Origin: Candidatus Endomicrobiellum mastotermitis
GTDB lineage: Bacteria > Elusimicrobiota > Endomicrobiia > Endomicrobiales > Endomicrobiaceae
Assembly (NCBI GenBank): GCA_031272445.1
Contig: JAISTT010000018.1
Span: 1-64,000 of the forward strand
Length of the DNA stretch: 64,000 nucleotides
Reading direction: 5' to 3'
A program made the position numbers and the translations under genes. Positions within the stretch are counted from its first letter, which is position 1. Every line of letters starts with the position of its first letter. The notes under the pieces are model-generated. The model was not told where the DNA came from and made no database searches. It saw only the letters and a program-made list of their open reading frames with translations. Positions 51,165 to 61,759 of the stretch are shown here, one piece after another.

Positions 51165-51845
51165 ATGAAAAGAATAGTTGTGTTTATATTTCTTTTTTTT
51201 ACTAATTTATGTGTATGTTTTGCTCAAACAAAAATATTTTATTCTGATGGACCTAAAAATGTTAAAAAAATTGCTTTGACTTTTGACGATGGGCCTAGCA
51301 AGGCGACAAAAAAAATTTTAGCTATATTAAAAAAAAAGGGTATTAGAGCCACGTTTTTTCTAGTTGGTATAAGAGTTGAAGCTAATCCAGATATAGTGAA
51401 AGCAATTGTTTCCGCTGGTCACGAAGTTGCAAACCATACTTATCAGCACATAAATTTTTATTCTTATAATGTGGAAAATAAAACAGATAAAGTAGAAAGA
51501 GAGCTTTTACAAGGCAAGAATGCAATAAGAAAAATTACTAATGTTGAAACTTTTTTAGTTCGTTTTCCATACGGCTACTCAAAATCGGATGCTGTAGAAG
51601 TGGCAAGAAGATATGGCTGTCATGTGATAAATTGGAGTTTTGGATGCGACTGGAAAAAAATAACTGTTGAAGAGATGCACAATAAGTATAGAAAAGCCGT
51701 AAGAAATGGGGCTATATTTTTAATGCACGATTTAAATGAAAGCAGTAAAGTTTTATTGTTTTTAAGTGATTTTATAGATGAACTTAAAAAATCAGGTTAC
51801 GAAATAGTTACTGTAAGTGAACTTTTAAAATTAAGTCACCTTTAA
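51165..51845 (+). CDS. Polysaccharide deacetylase (NodB domain)
   Basis: KKIALTFDDGPSKATKKILAILKKKGIRATFFLVG; HEVANHTYQHINF. Confidence 0.93.
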   Translation: MKRIVVFIFLFFTNLCVCFAQTKIFYSDGPKNVKKIALTFDDGPSKATKKILAILKKKGIRATFFLVGIRVEANPDIVKAIVSAGHEVANHTYQHINFYSYNVENKTDKVERELLQGKNAIRKITNVETFLVRFPYGYSKSDAVEVARRYGCHVINWSFGCDWKKITVEEMHNKYRKAVRNGAIFLMHDLNESSKVLLFLSDFIDELKKSGYEIVTVSELLKLSHL

Positions 51846-52389
51846 TAGTAAAAACATGATAGTATAAGCTATGTTTTACAGATGCAATATGAACTTCTCT
51901 TTAGTAAATCTTTGAATTTTAATGTTTATTTTAGATATTAAATTGTATTGGAATAAATTGGTAAAGATGATGGTAATGTTAAGTTTTGATACAAAGAAGG
52001 ATCAAGTGTATCACAATACTAATAAAATGCCAAGCAAGATAGCTGTGATGGGAAGCTTGTAAAGAAGCTGGAATAATGGTACAGGATGGAAGTTTAGTGG
52101 ATAAATAATTTAAGAGTAGGTGTGTTAATAAAAGTAAGTGTAAAATTAGTATAATATAGAGCTTATAAGTGAAGTTATTCTGTAGTAATCAGAAGAGTTA
52201 CATATGAGCTTCTAACCATAGAGGGTTGAGTCAATAGTCTTTTTCGATAAGGAGGATAAGTAAAACTTTAAATTAATGTGTAGGTTGATAAAGAAGATAA
52301 TATGAATTTGAAAAAAGAGTATTTAGGACTGTATATTTTAAAGAAGAATAGTAATTACAGTTAAAAATGGAGGATAACCAGGTTAATAA

Positions 52390-52533
52390 ATGAAACAGAT
52401 TATAGAGATGATAACAAGCGCTTGCATTTTTACATTTGCTTTTCAAGTATTTATTCATCATAAGATGGATTTTTTAAACTTAGGACTAGTAGTATGTTTA
52501 GTAATAATGTTAATTATGATGAAAAATAAATAA
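52390..52533 (+). other. Possible 47-aa small membrane protein ORF
   Basis: MKQIIEMITSACIFTFAFQVFIHHKMDFLNLGLVVCLVIMLIMMKNK in otherwise decayed sequence; not in ORF track. Confidence 0.25.
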
Positions 52534-53331
52534 AATTAGATAGCACAAGAAAAAGACTTAAAGAAGTAAAAGAGGTAGAAATTATAAAATGTGGTGCAAT
52601 TAAAGTAGCATATAAAAAAGAGTTTTATAATCTCATAATGAAAATAATGTTGAGGTCTTAATAAAAAATGGGGTTATAATAGTATAAGTTCTTTTACAAT
52701 GTATAAGAACAAATTTTCAAGAAAAAGTGAAAAAAGAGATATTGACTTAATTGCTCTAAGGTTATAAGAAGGTGTTTTGTTTTTAAATTACAATTTTTTG
52801 AAGTAAAAAGATATGCTCTTAACGGTTAACGGTAAAAGTATATTGAAAATTTGGCTTGAATATTTGAAAATGTAATTAATAAAATTGCTAGACACAAAAG
52901 AAGAGCGATATAAGATAGTTACGTATTTGTATGTGATGGACGAGTAATGTTTATTAAGTTTTTTTTGTGTTTAAGTAAAGAGTTTGTGATAGGAGTGTTA
53001 TTTTGTACAATTATGATTTTCTCTAGATTTAAATTATATCAGAACATAGTCTTTGACTCTTTTTAATTTTCTTTACTGCTAATTAGTTAATAAGTTAATA
53101 TTAAATTTCTTGTTCCTGATAAAAAAACTTAGTTGATGTGTTTTTTGTGATCTAAAGCTAAAACTCAAAAAGAAGTAGCTTTCATAGCAGATTACTTCTT
53201 CTTAATGATTTTTGAAGATAACTTACTTTATTTGTAAATATCAAATTGGACTAAGGTTCAAGATCTCTTATACATAGAGACGTAGAGAGTATGCTTTATT
53301 TCTTTAGATACTAGAGTTATGTTTAGTTGAT

Positions 53332-54045
53332 TTATATAATACGTTCAAGAAGAAGAATAATAAACACACCTACAAACAGCATAAAATATGTAAGTCTATT
53401 TTTGCATTTATGAGTTTCTGGGATTAAATCTGAAGCAGAGAGAAAGATAAAAGTACCTGCAGTTATGCTTAGAAATGCGCTGAGAACGTTCATAGATATG
53501 TTTTTGAATAGGAACATACCTAAAAACGTGCCCAGCGGAGTAAAACAGGCTGTAAGAAATGAAAAAGCAAAAATTTTCTTTTTGGAAGCTCCATTATGCA
53601 ATAAGATACCTGAAACTGTTATTCCATCAGGCAGCTTATGTAAAAGAATTGCAAGAGCTGTAAGAATTCCTATGCTAGTATTTGCTTCAAAGCCTACGGC
53701 AATTATAAGTCCATCGGTAATTGAGTGTAAAGAAAATCCTATAATTGATGTTAGGCCTATATGTTTAGAGCATTTATCATCATGACAAGGATGAAACAAG
53801 ATTACAAACTGTAAAAAGAACATAGTCAGAAAACCCGAAAGAACATATATCATTATTTTAGTAGAATTGACGTTGATACTTAAGCTTTCAGGTATTAGGT
53901 GAGTAAATGCTAAAGTAAGCATTACGCCAGCTGAAAAGTTTATTATAAGGAAAGAGTTTTTTTCAGACCATTTATGAAAAGTCAATACTAAAATAGCTCC
54001 TATCATTGCTGCACTTGCCGCTATGAGTGAATAAATAATTTCCAT
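53332..54045 (-). CDS. ZIP-family metal transporter
   Basis: HSITDGLIIAVGF, ILLHKLPDGITVSGILL. Confidence 0.92.
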   Translation of the reverse strand: MEIIYSLIAASAAMIGAILVLTFHKWSEKNSFLIINFSAGVMLTLAFTHLIPESLSINVNSTKIMIYVLSGFLTMFFLQFVILFHPCHDDKCSKHIGLTSIIGFSLHSITDGLIIAVGFEANTSIGILTALAILLHKLPDGITVSGILLHNGASKKKIFAFSFLTACFTPLGTFLGMFLFKNISMNVLSAFLSITAGTFIFLSASDLIPETHKCKNRLTYFMLFVGVFIILLLERII

Positions 54046-54057
54046 TTTTTTCCTTTC

Positions 54058-54657
54058 TCAAAGTTTCTTAATGATGTTATGTTCCAATTTTTTTGGAAAT
54101 AAGAGAGAAGAATATCTCTTTTTATTTTTTAACATTTTGATAGATTTTTTTATCAATAGTATTGTTTGTATCATAATTAATACAGTAAAAAATATGCTTA
54201 GATAATAATCTAAATAAATTATCCTTTCGAAAATTTGCTGCGAAAATCCTAATATTATCAAAAGCGATAATAAAGCTATAAAAATGAATTGTCTCTCGAT
54301 GAAAGAGCAAAAAATAAATCCTATGGATACTATAGTTGTTATTATTTCTGCGATATTTGTAATATTTATAATTGTTGGTGATTGAATATTCATAGAGATT
54401 GAGACTTTACTTATTATAATTAAAGTTAGAATAAAAAGAGTCAGTGAATTCAAAATAATTGAAACAATCTGTGCTCTTTGTAAGCTTTTGTCAGCTTCAG
54501 TTGAGCATGTAAATTTTAAGAATGAATAGAAAACGTTTATAATAATTAAGCCCGCATAAGAAAGTAAGGCAAAACTTTTAGAATAGAAAGCTCCTATTGT
54601 CTGTAAGAATATTAACATCAGGCTGACAATTAAGATAGTGAACGTTTTTGATTTCAT
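54058..54657 (-). CDS. Hypothetical multi-pass membrane protein
   Basis: 199 aa, repeated hydrophobic segments, adjacent to ZIP gene. Confidence 0.5.
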   Translation of the reverse strand: MKSKTFTILIVSLMLIFLQTIGAFYSKSFALLSYAGLIIINVFYSFLKFTCSTEADKSLQRAQIVSIILNSLTLFILTLIIISKVSISMNIQSPTIINITNIAEIITTIVSIGFIFCSFIERQFIFIALLSLLIILGFSQQIFERIIYLDYYLSIFFTVLIMIQTILLIKKSIKMLKNKKRYSSLLFPKKLEHNIIKKL

Positions 54658-54705
54658 ATTAAGAACAACACATACATATTTCAGCTTTATTTGAGTACAA
54701 TATAA

Positions 54706-55794
54706 TTAATTTTTCTCTGTAAACTTTATTATATTACCTATTATTTCAACAACTTTATCTGGATACTGGACAATATAGTAATTTTTCTCTGTAAACTTTA
54801 TTATGTTACCCATTACTTCAACAACTTTATCTGGGTAGTGACCTACAGCTGTTTCTGCTGAGAGCATAACATAATCAGTCCCATCTATTACAGCGTTTGC
54901 AACATCACTCACCTCAGCTCTTGTTGGTATAGGATTTTCAACCATGCTTTCAAGCATCTGCGTTGCAATTATTACAAATTTTTTTTGCGCCATACATTTT
55001 TTTATTATATGCTTTTGTACTATAGGAACTGTCCATATTGGGATTGAAATTCCCATGTCACCTCTTGCGACCATTATTCCGTCGCAGATTTTAAGGATGG
55101 ACTTAATGTTGTAAATTCCTGCTCTATCTTCGATTTTTGCAATGAGCTTACAGTTTTTATTGTTTTTTGATTTTAAGATATCTACTAATGGTTCCATATC
55201 AGATTGATCTCTGACAAAAGAATTTGCAACAAAATCTGCGTTGCATTCCAGTGCATAGATCATTCCTTCTCTATCTTTTTTTTCCATTAATGGAAATTTA
55301 AGGTCGGCTTGAGGAATATTTACGCCTTTATTTTCTTTTAGAATGTAATCCATTTGAACTTCAGTAACAAGCTCATCATTTGTTGAGGATAAAACTTTAA
55401 GTGTAAGATTGCCGTCATCTATAAATATATTCGATCCTTTTTTGACGTCAGTAAGAGTGTTTAGGTAGTCTATAAAAATCTTTTTGTTATCACCCATAAT
55501 TTCATTTTCTTTATTTGTAAGAATTAACTGCTGTCCTTTTTTTATTTCTGTTTTCCCTTCTTTTATCTTACCAATTCTTATCCTGTGACCTTCAAGATCC
55601 ACAAGAGTTTTTATGTGTTTCTTGTATTTTTTGTTTAGGGTTCTTATTAACTCAAAATCTTTTTCATGTTCTTCATAAGTTCCGTGTGAAAAGTTAAGTC
55701 TCACTACTGTCATCCCGCTGTCTGACATTTTTTTCAAAGTTTTGAGAGAACGCGTTGAAGGACCCATTGTACAAATAATTCCTGTCTTACTCAC
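54706..55794 (-). CDS. pyk: Pyruvate kinase, C-terminal domain missing
   Basis: KTGIICTMGPSTRS...MVARGDMGISIP...ATQMLESMVENPIPTRAEVSDVANAVIDGTDYVMLSAETAVGHYP, ends soon after the barrel. Confidence 0.9.
   Translation of the reverse strand: MSKTGIICTMGPSTRSLKTLKKMSDSGMTVVRLNFSHGTYEEHEKDFELIRTLNKKYKKHIKTLVDLEGHRIRIGKIKEGKTEIKKGQQLILTNKENEIMGDNKKIFIDYLNTLTDVKKGSNIFIDDGNLTLKVLSSTNDELVTEVQMDYILKENKGVNIPQADLKFPLMEKKDREGMIYALECNADFVANSFVRDQSDMEPLVDILKSKNNKNCKLIAKIEDRAGIYNIKSILKICDGIMVARGDMGISIPIWTVPIVQKHIIKKCMAQKKFVIIATQMLESMVENPIPTRAEVSDVANAVIDGTDYVMLSAETAVGHYPDKVVEVMGNIIKFTEKNYYIVQYPDKVVEIIGNIIKFTEKN
54708..54851. repeat. 72-bp in-frame tandem duplication at pyk 3' end
   Basis: Copies 54708-54779 and 54780-54851 encode YPDKVVE(V/I)(M/I)GNIIKFTEKN twice. 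Confidence 0.9.
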
Positions 55795-56214
55795 TTTATA
55801 CTCCTTTTGTTGTTTAAACTTTTCTTTTAAAATGAAAAATTTGATTATTAGATTTAATATTTATAAATATAACGAAATAACTAAAACAAATAGTTTTTAG
55901 ATTATAATTATGCACATAAACTAGTTGAAATATATTTTCATCTAAAATGGTTCTTTTTAGAAGTATTACTGCGACAAACAATATAAGATATAAACTCACT
56001 AACTGGTTTTTAACAATTCTCTGTATTTATTAATTTATTTGTAGTATTAAGAGTCTAAAAATCTGTAAGTTTACAAGGATTGTTAAATTAGAGAAATAAT
56101 GAAAATTATTCTTTTTTTTAATAAATAGAACATACTTTAGAAAAACTTTATATGAATTTATACCTACTATTGTATACAAATTTTATATTTTAAGTCAATT
56201 TTGTAGCTAGGGAT

Positions 56215-56895
56215 TTATTTGCTCCTTGCAGCTTTTTGTGCCAAGTAGTCAGCTCTATTGTTTTTAGGATTTCCAGTATGACTTTTTATATGTCTCCACT
56301 CAACTTCTATTTTTGCTTTTAAAATGAAATTCACGTACTCTTTTGAAAGAGCATTTTTTGCCTTCCATTTACCTGACACAAATCTTTCTATGCCTTGATA
56401 GTCGTAATTAATTCTTACTCTTTTTACACTATTATTCTGACACCATTTTATTGCTTCAATGACTGATTTTAATTCTCCGCCAAATTGTCTGAATTGTGTG
56501 TTTGGAATAGTACCTGAAATCTCAGCTTTTATCTCGTTTCCTAAATAAATGATTACACCATAACCTGTGACACCTGCAATATATGAGCCATCTACAAAAG
56601 CTTCATAAATGTTACTCTCCGCTGAGTAAGTTTCAAAATTATTTATTTTGTTCCACTCTGAACTTATAATTGCGTCAATTTCAGGAGTGTATAATTGTTT
56701 TTTTATGGAGTAAGTATTTCTCGTGGGTTTATAGTAAATTAAAATCCTTCCATAGAACTTATTACTTGCAGAAATTTCAAGCTTAACAGAGTAATCCTTA
56801 AAATAGGTGTTGTCAAAAAAAATGTTTATATTTTGTTTTTTAAGTGCGTTTTGTAACTCTAAAGCTTTATTTTTGAGTTCGTTTTTATACAACAT
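56215..56895 (-). CDS. RNase H-family protein with extra N-terminal domain
   Basis: EAFVDGSYIAGVTGYGVIIYLG...FGGELKSVIEAIKW...VEWRHIKSHTGNPKNNRADYLAQKAA. Confidence 0.88.
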   Translation of the reverse strand: MLYKNELKNKALELQNALKKQNINIFFDNTYFKDYSVKLEISASNKFYGRILIYYKPTRNTYSIKKQLYTPEIDAIISSEWNKINNFETYSAESNIYEAFVDGSYIAGVTGYGVIIYLGNEIKAEISGTIPNTQFRQFGGELKSVIEAIKWCQNNSVKRVRINYDYQGIERFVSGKWKAKNALSKEYVNFILKAKIEVEWRHIKSHTGNPKNNRADYLAQKAARSK

Positions 56896-56928
56896 TATTG
56901 CTGCTTTCCTCTAAATATCTTGCGCCAT

Positions 56929-58104
56929 TTATTCTATAAATTTTGAGATTTCTTCTGGAATTTCTTTTTTTATCGGAGCTCCGAGTTCTTTTAATTTTTG
57001 TACTCTTTCTATAAGACTGTCGCCCTTTTTATCGGACGAGTGAAGTCTTTTTATAGCTTCTTGCGTTTTATTTTTTGCCTCAGATATTTTTTTGTCAACT
57101 TCCACTAGAATTTGTATGAACGTTACAAATTTATCGTAAAGACTACCACCTTGTTTTGCTATTTCAAGTACGTTTTTTTTCTGATTTTCCTGGCGCCATA
57201 TGTATTCAATAGTTTTTAAAGTAGCTAAAAGCGTTGAAGGAGTTGTAATTACTATATTTTTTTTAAGAGCATAGGCTATAAGGTCAGGGTTATCTTTTAT
57301 AGCAAGAGAAACTGCTCCCTCTATGGATACAAACATCAAAACATATTCTGGTTGGCTTAGTTTTGGCAGATTTACGTAATCTTTTGAAACAAGGTCATCA
57401 ATGTGTCTTTTTATGCTTACGGAGTGTTGTTTTAAATAACTTTTTTTATCGGATTCATCTTGTGAGTTATAATATTTTTCATAAGCTACAAGTGAAGTTT
57501 TGGCGTCTATTATGATGTGTTTTTTGTTTGGTAAAATCACTACATAATCTGGGATTTTTTTTTCGTCATAAGTTTTAAATTGTTTTTGAGATATATAGTT
57601 TACCCCTTCAGTCATTCCAGCGCACTCAAAAATTCTTTTAATGCTTGATTCTCCCCACATTCCCTGGATTTTATTTTCGCCTTTTAAAGCTTCTGCAAGA
57701 TTATTTGCTCCTTCGCTTATATTTTTATTAAGATTTATCAATTTTTCCAATTCTTTTTGTAATTCTGACATTTTTTCAGCTTCGTAAATTTGAAGTTTTT
57801 CAATCTTACTTCTAAATTCATCTATTTTTGCTTTAAAAGGACTTACAATGTTTTCAAAAGAATTTTTGGTTAAGTTTGTAATTTGTGTGTTTTTTTCTTC
57901 TAATACTTTTGAAGCTATGTTTTCAAATTCTATTTTTAAACTTCCATTAAGCTTTAATTGTTTTTCAATTTGTTCAGTTAGATTTTTAATTTTTTGCTCT
58001 TTAGCTGCATTATCTTTTATTGCAGATACATATTTATATATAGATAAGCAAGTCCCTAGTGTTATTCCGAACAAAAATGATAAAACTAAAATTATTATGT
58101 TCAT
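56929..58104 (-). CDS. rmuC: DNA recombination protein RmuC
   Basis: KIQGMWGESSIKRIFECAGMTEGVNY...PDYVVILPNKKHIIIDAKTSLVAYEKY. Confidence 0.93.
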   Translation of the reverse strand: MNIIILVLSFLFGITLGTCLSIYKYVSAIKDNAAKEQKIKNLTEQIEKQLKLNGSLKIEFENIASKVLEEKNTQITNLTKNSFENIVSPFKAKIDEFRSKIEKLQIYEAEKMSELQKELEKLINLNKNISEGANNLAEALKGENKIQGMWGESSIKRIFECAGMTEGVNYISQKQFKTYDEKKIPDYVVILPNKKHIIIDAKTSLVAYEKYYNSQDESDKKSYLKQHSVSIKRHIDDLVSKDYVNLPKLSQPEYVLMFVSIEGAVSLAIKDNPDLIAYALKKNIVITTPSTLLATLKTIEYIWRQENQKKNVLEIAKQGGSLYDKFVTFIQILVEVDKKISEAKNKTQEAIKRLHSSDKKGDSLIERVQKLKELGAPIKKEIPEEISKFIE

Positions 58105-58217
58105 AAGAAACGTCTCTTTTAAACTTTAATTTATATTTAAAATGTAACCAATTAATTTCACAAACGAAAATTTATTTAAGTTCGTTGACATAAAGCTACA
58201 CATAAGCTTACTTAGTT

Positions 58218-59123
58218 TTAAAGTCTGCCGCCGGGGCATATTTCTTTGTAGTTGCAGTATCTACATAAAATTGAGTTGTTTGTAAAGGGGAACTCTTTTT
58301 TATCTTTAGGAATGTTTTTTTCTATGTCAGCAAGATATTCGTACATGTTTTTTGTTTCATATACTACTATGTTTTCAAATTCCAAAATTGAGTTACTGTC
58401 AATTTTAACATTATTTTCTTTATATTGTGGATAAAGATAAACTATAATAGGTACAATATCATCGGCTTCTTTATTGAAATGATAGCTTGCCCAAAGTGTA
58501 TATCCTGTAAGTTGTTTTAAATGTTTTTTTACATCTGGTTTTCCTGTTTTCCAATCCATAATATATACTTTATCAAGAATGGGAAATAAAAAATCCACTT
58601 TACAAAATGCTTTATATTTTTTTATTCTGAACTCTCCAAAACCTTCAGGTTCTATAATCCACTTAAAGCTTTGTGGCACTGCGTTTTTTTTAATCCATGT
58701 AAATCTTGAACTATTAAGAAAATTTTCTAATGTATCTTTAACTTTCACGTAGATTTTAGATGGTAGTATGATTTCGCCGTTGTAATAATGTTCAAAAAAA
58801 GTTTTTGAACAACAATATTTTTCAGTTATTTTGAAAGAATATTTTAAAAACTTATCCATGTTTACAGGTTTTGTGATTTTTTGGTATCTTCTAAGTAAAT
58901 CTCTTATAATATCGTGTACGATATTTCCAGTTTCTAATGGTTTGGAGGTCAAACTTTTTAAAAATTGTATTTTTTCAAGAGGCATTTCTTTATCGAACTT
59001 TGCATAATAATCGTAGAAGTATTGCCTTTTGCAGTTTGAAAATTTTTCATATCTTGAAATAGACCAACCTAGAATCTCAGTGTAGTTAAATGTTTTTATA
59101 TCTTTCATTATGGTTACAAACAT
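58218..59123 (-). CDS. PD-(D/E)XK nuclease family protein (RecB/AddB/Cas4-like fold)
   Basis: WSISRYEKFSNCKRQYFYDYYAKF; VYIMDWKTGKPDVKKHLKQLTGYTLWA; C-terminal CRYCNYKEICPGG. Confidence 0.85.
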   Translation of the reverse strand: MFVTIMKDIKTFNYTEILGWSISRYEKFSNCKRQYFYDYYAKFDKEMPLEKIQFLKSLTSKPLETGNIVHDIIRDLLRRYQKITKPVNMDKFLKYSFKITEKYCCSKTFFEHYYNGEIILPSKIYVKVKDTLENFLNSSRFTWIKKNAVPQSFKWIIEPEGFGEFRIKKYKAFCKVDFLFPILDKVYIMDWKTGKPDVKKHLKQLTGYTLWASYHFNKEADDIVPIIVYLYPQYKENNVKIDSNSILEFENIVVYETKNMYEYLADIEKNIPKDKKEFPFTNNSILCRYCNYKEICPGGRL

Positions 59124-59224
59124 ATTTTTAAAATAGTTGTGGGAAATACTTACAGATATTATATATAAAGTGTATGTTAAAATGAAATAGATGGAGTATG
59201 TGTTTTATAAATTAGAGAATTTTA

Positions 59225-60694
59225 TTAACTATAAGGTGTTAGAAGTCTGTACGCATTATTCCTAATGCGTTTTAGTAATGGCATATCTATACATTCTTGG
59301 GCAGTGGTAAGTTTTGCTTTTTCCTTTTTTGTTTTAATGATGTCACTAAGCTCTTTTGCTAAATCTTTGCTAAATATTTCCATATTGGATTCAAAATGAA
59401 GTTTAAAGCTTCTTACATCCCAATTTGCTGATCCTATAAAGACCCATTCATTATCGATCAAAAAAATTTTACTATGATCGAAAGGTGGCGGTGTACGATA
59501 AATTTTAACACCGCTTTCTATTAAACGTAAAAAATTTGGTTCAACTGCCCAATTTATAAAAGTATAATCACTTTTATCTGGAATTACTATTTCTACATTG
59601 ACACCTTTCATAGATGCCATTTCAAGAGCTGTTAAAATATTGTTTTCTGGTAGAAAATAAGGTGTTGTTATGAGGATTTTTTTTATTGCTGCATTTATTG
59701 CTCCGTGGACAATAAGTTCTATTATGTCATTTTTATTGTCAGGGCCATCTGGGATTAATCTTGCAGGAGTTAGTTCAAATTCAGTATTACGATTATGTGA
59801 TGTTTTAGATTTAGATATTGATTGAAATTTTTTACCGGTGACAAACTCCCAGTCATCTTCAAATATGTCTGATATCTGTTGTATGACAGGACCTTTGATC
59901 TTAAAAGTGATATCTAAAATACCTTTTTTCAAATTATCTATTAAAACATTTCCTTTTGAAAGATTCATTCCTCCAAAAAAAGCTGTTTCTCCATCAATTA
60001 TTAAGGTTTTTCTATGGTTTCTTAGATTTACAAAAGGCATTGTAACTGGAATTTGAGGAGGTAGAAATACACCATATTCCAAACCTTTAATTTGTGCAAG
60101 TTTTTTTTCTATTGAGCGATGAAAAAATTTCAAAGTGCCTATGCCATCAACTAAGATTTTCACTGCTGCTCCATTTTTAATTGCTTTTTTAAAAGCTTCA
60201 ATAAATTTTACTGTTTCACTGTCATAATCAAAAATATAACTTGAGATTAAAACTTCTTTTTTTGCATTTTGGATAGTTTTAATCATTTCTGGATAAGCTT
60301 CAACGCCGTTTTGTAAGGGGACTATAGAATTCCCAAAAACAAAATTTTGTGGGTATACATTGTATCCGAAATTTAAAAATTGTTTGTAGTTTTTAGGCAA
60401 GTTCTTGAAAACATTTCTTATTGTTTGAATAGAATATTTTGTATGTGTGCTACTTTTTTTTTTCAAACGAGCACCTTTCCTTTTTACTCTATTAATTCCT
60501 AAAAATATGTATAAAATAGTCCCAATAAATGGAGATAAAAAAACAAGCCCTATCCATCCTATTGAACTTTTAACATCGTCTTTATGTAGCAATATATGTA
60601 TGCTTGCTCCTACAGATAAAGATATGTAAATAATAGCTGCGAAAAAAGTTCGTAAGTTAAGGTTGGTAAAATTTAATAAAATATTCTCAAACAT
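59225..60694 (-). CDS. cls: Cardiolipin synthase (phospholipase D family)
   Basis: Two HKD motifs: NHRKTLIIDGETAFFGGMN and DHSKIFLIDNEWVFIGSANWD. Confidence 0.94.
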   Translation of the reverse strand: MFENILLNFTNLNLRTFFAAIIYISLSVGASIHILLHKDDVKSSIGWIGLVFLSPFIGTILYIFLGINRVKRKGARLKKKSSTHTKYSIQTIRNVFKNLPKNYKQFLNFGYNVYPQNFVFGNSIVPLQNGVEAYPEMIKTIQNAKKEVLISSYIFDYDSETVKFIEAFKKAIKNGAAVKILVDGIGTLKFFHRSIEKKLAQIKGLEYGVFLPPQIPVTMPFVNLRNHRKTLIIDGETAFFGGMNLSKGNVLIDNLKKGILDITFKIKGPVIQQISDIFEDDWEFVTGKKFQSISKSKTSHNRNTEFELTPARLIPDGPDNKNDIIELIVHGAINAAIKKILITTPYFLPENNILTALEMASMKGVNVEIVIPDKSDYTFINWAVEPNFLRLIESGVKIYRTPPPFDHSKIFLIDNEWVFIGSANWDVRSFKLHFESNMEIFSKDLAKELSDIIKTKKEKAKLTTAQECIDMPLLKRIRNNAYRLLTPYS

Positions 60695-60893
60695 TTTAGT
60701 GATACTAGTATCCCAGGATCGCAGTTATAATGCTATCAAAGTTAGTTCATTTTAGCAAGAAAAAAAATGTGCAATATAACAGTAATTTTTATTTATACTT
60801 TATATATAATTATGTGCGAGAGGTTTGATTTGATAATTATTTTGTATTGTAGTAAAATAAGACTTCTGTCTTTAGTTTAAAAGTTGTGTTGAA

Positions 60894-61721
60894 ATGATAA
60901 TAAATACTGAAACAAAATTGTTTGCGATTTTAGGGTACCCTGTAAAGCATTCTCTTTCACCTCAAATGCAGAATGAGTGGTTTAAAAAAGAAAATTTAAA
61001 TTGTATTTATCTTGCCTTTGAATCACATCCTGACTATCTCGAGGAAACGGTAAAATCTTTGAAGCTTCTTAAATTTTATGGTGTCAATATAACCGTTCCT
61101 CATAAAATTGAAATAATGAAATATGTTGATTTTTTAGATGAAGCTGCGAAGAAAGTGGGAAGCGTAAATACTTTAGATTTTAAGAATAATAAAATTTATG
61201 GCTATAATACTGATTATTTAGGGTTTAGTCAAGATTTATTAGCGAAAGAAATAAACTTAAAAAATAAAAATGTATTAGTAATAGGGGCAGGCGGTGCTGC
61301 AAGAGCAATAGTATATGCCTTGAAAAACAGCGAGGCTGGTAATATATATATATCAAACAGAACATTGAGAGGTGCACAGCAACTTGCAAATATATTTAAA
61401 TTAAATGTTTTTGACATTACTAAAGTGAAGGAACTCCTTCCAGAAATAGATTTACTTGTAAACGCTTCTTCATGCGGGTTAAAAAAAAGTGATGTTCTTC
61501 CTTTTAATGATATTGTTAGAGTAAAAAGTAGTTTGGTTATATATGATTTGATTTTTAATAAGGTAACGCCTTTTGTAAAATTTGCAAAAAGGAAAAAATT
61601 GAAAGTATTCACTGGTGAGGGGATGCTTGCACGGCAGGGTGCTTGTGGGTTTAAAATATGGACTGGAAAATACCCAGATATAAAGTTTGCTGAAACTTTT
61701 TTGAAAAAGTTTGTTGAATGA
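60894..61721 (+). CDS. aroE: Shikimate dehydrogenase
   Basis: AILGYPVKHSLSPQMQNEWF; GVNITVPHKIEIMKYVD; VIGAGGAARAIVYAL. Confidence 0.95.
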   Translation: MIINTETKLFAILGYPVKHSLSPQMQNEWFKKENLNCIYLAFESHPDYLEETVKSLKLLKFYGVNITVPHKIEIMKYVDFLDEAAKKVGSVNTLDFKNNKIYGYNTDYLGFSQDLLAKEINLKNKNVLVIGAGGAARAIVYALKNSEAGNIYISNRTLRGAQQLANIFKLNVFDITKVKELLPEIDLLVNASSCGLKKSDVLPFNDIVRVKSSLVIYDLIFNKVTPFVKFAKRKKLKVFTGEGMLARQGACGFKIWTGKYPDIKFAETFLKKFVE

Positions 61722-61759
61722 AATTAGAATTTTGTATTTATTTTGGTTTGGTAACTTAA

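Noticed and set aside
58218-59123. Cas4 of a CRISPR system
   Set aside because: PD-(D/E)XK fold and terminal cysteines fit, but no CRISPR array or other cas gene in the window; generic RecB-like nuclease is safer
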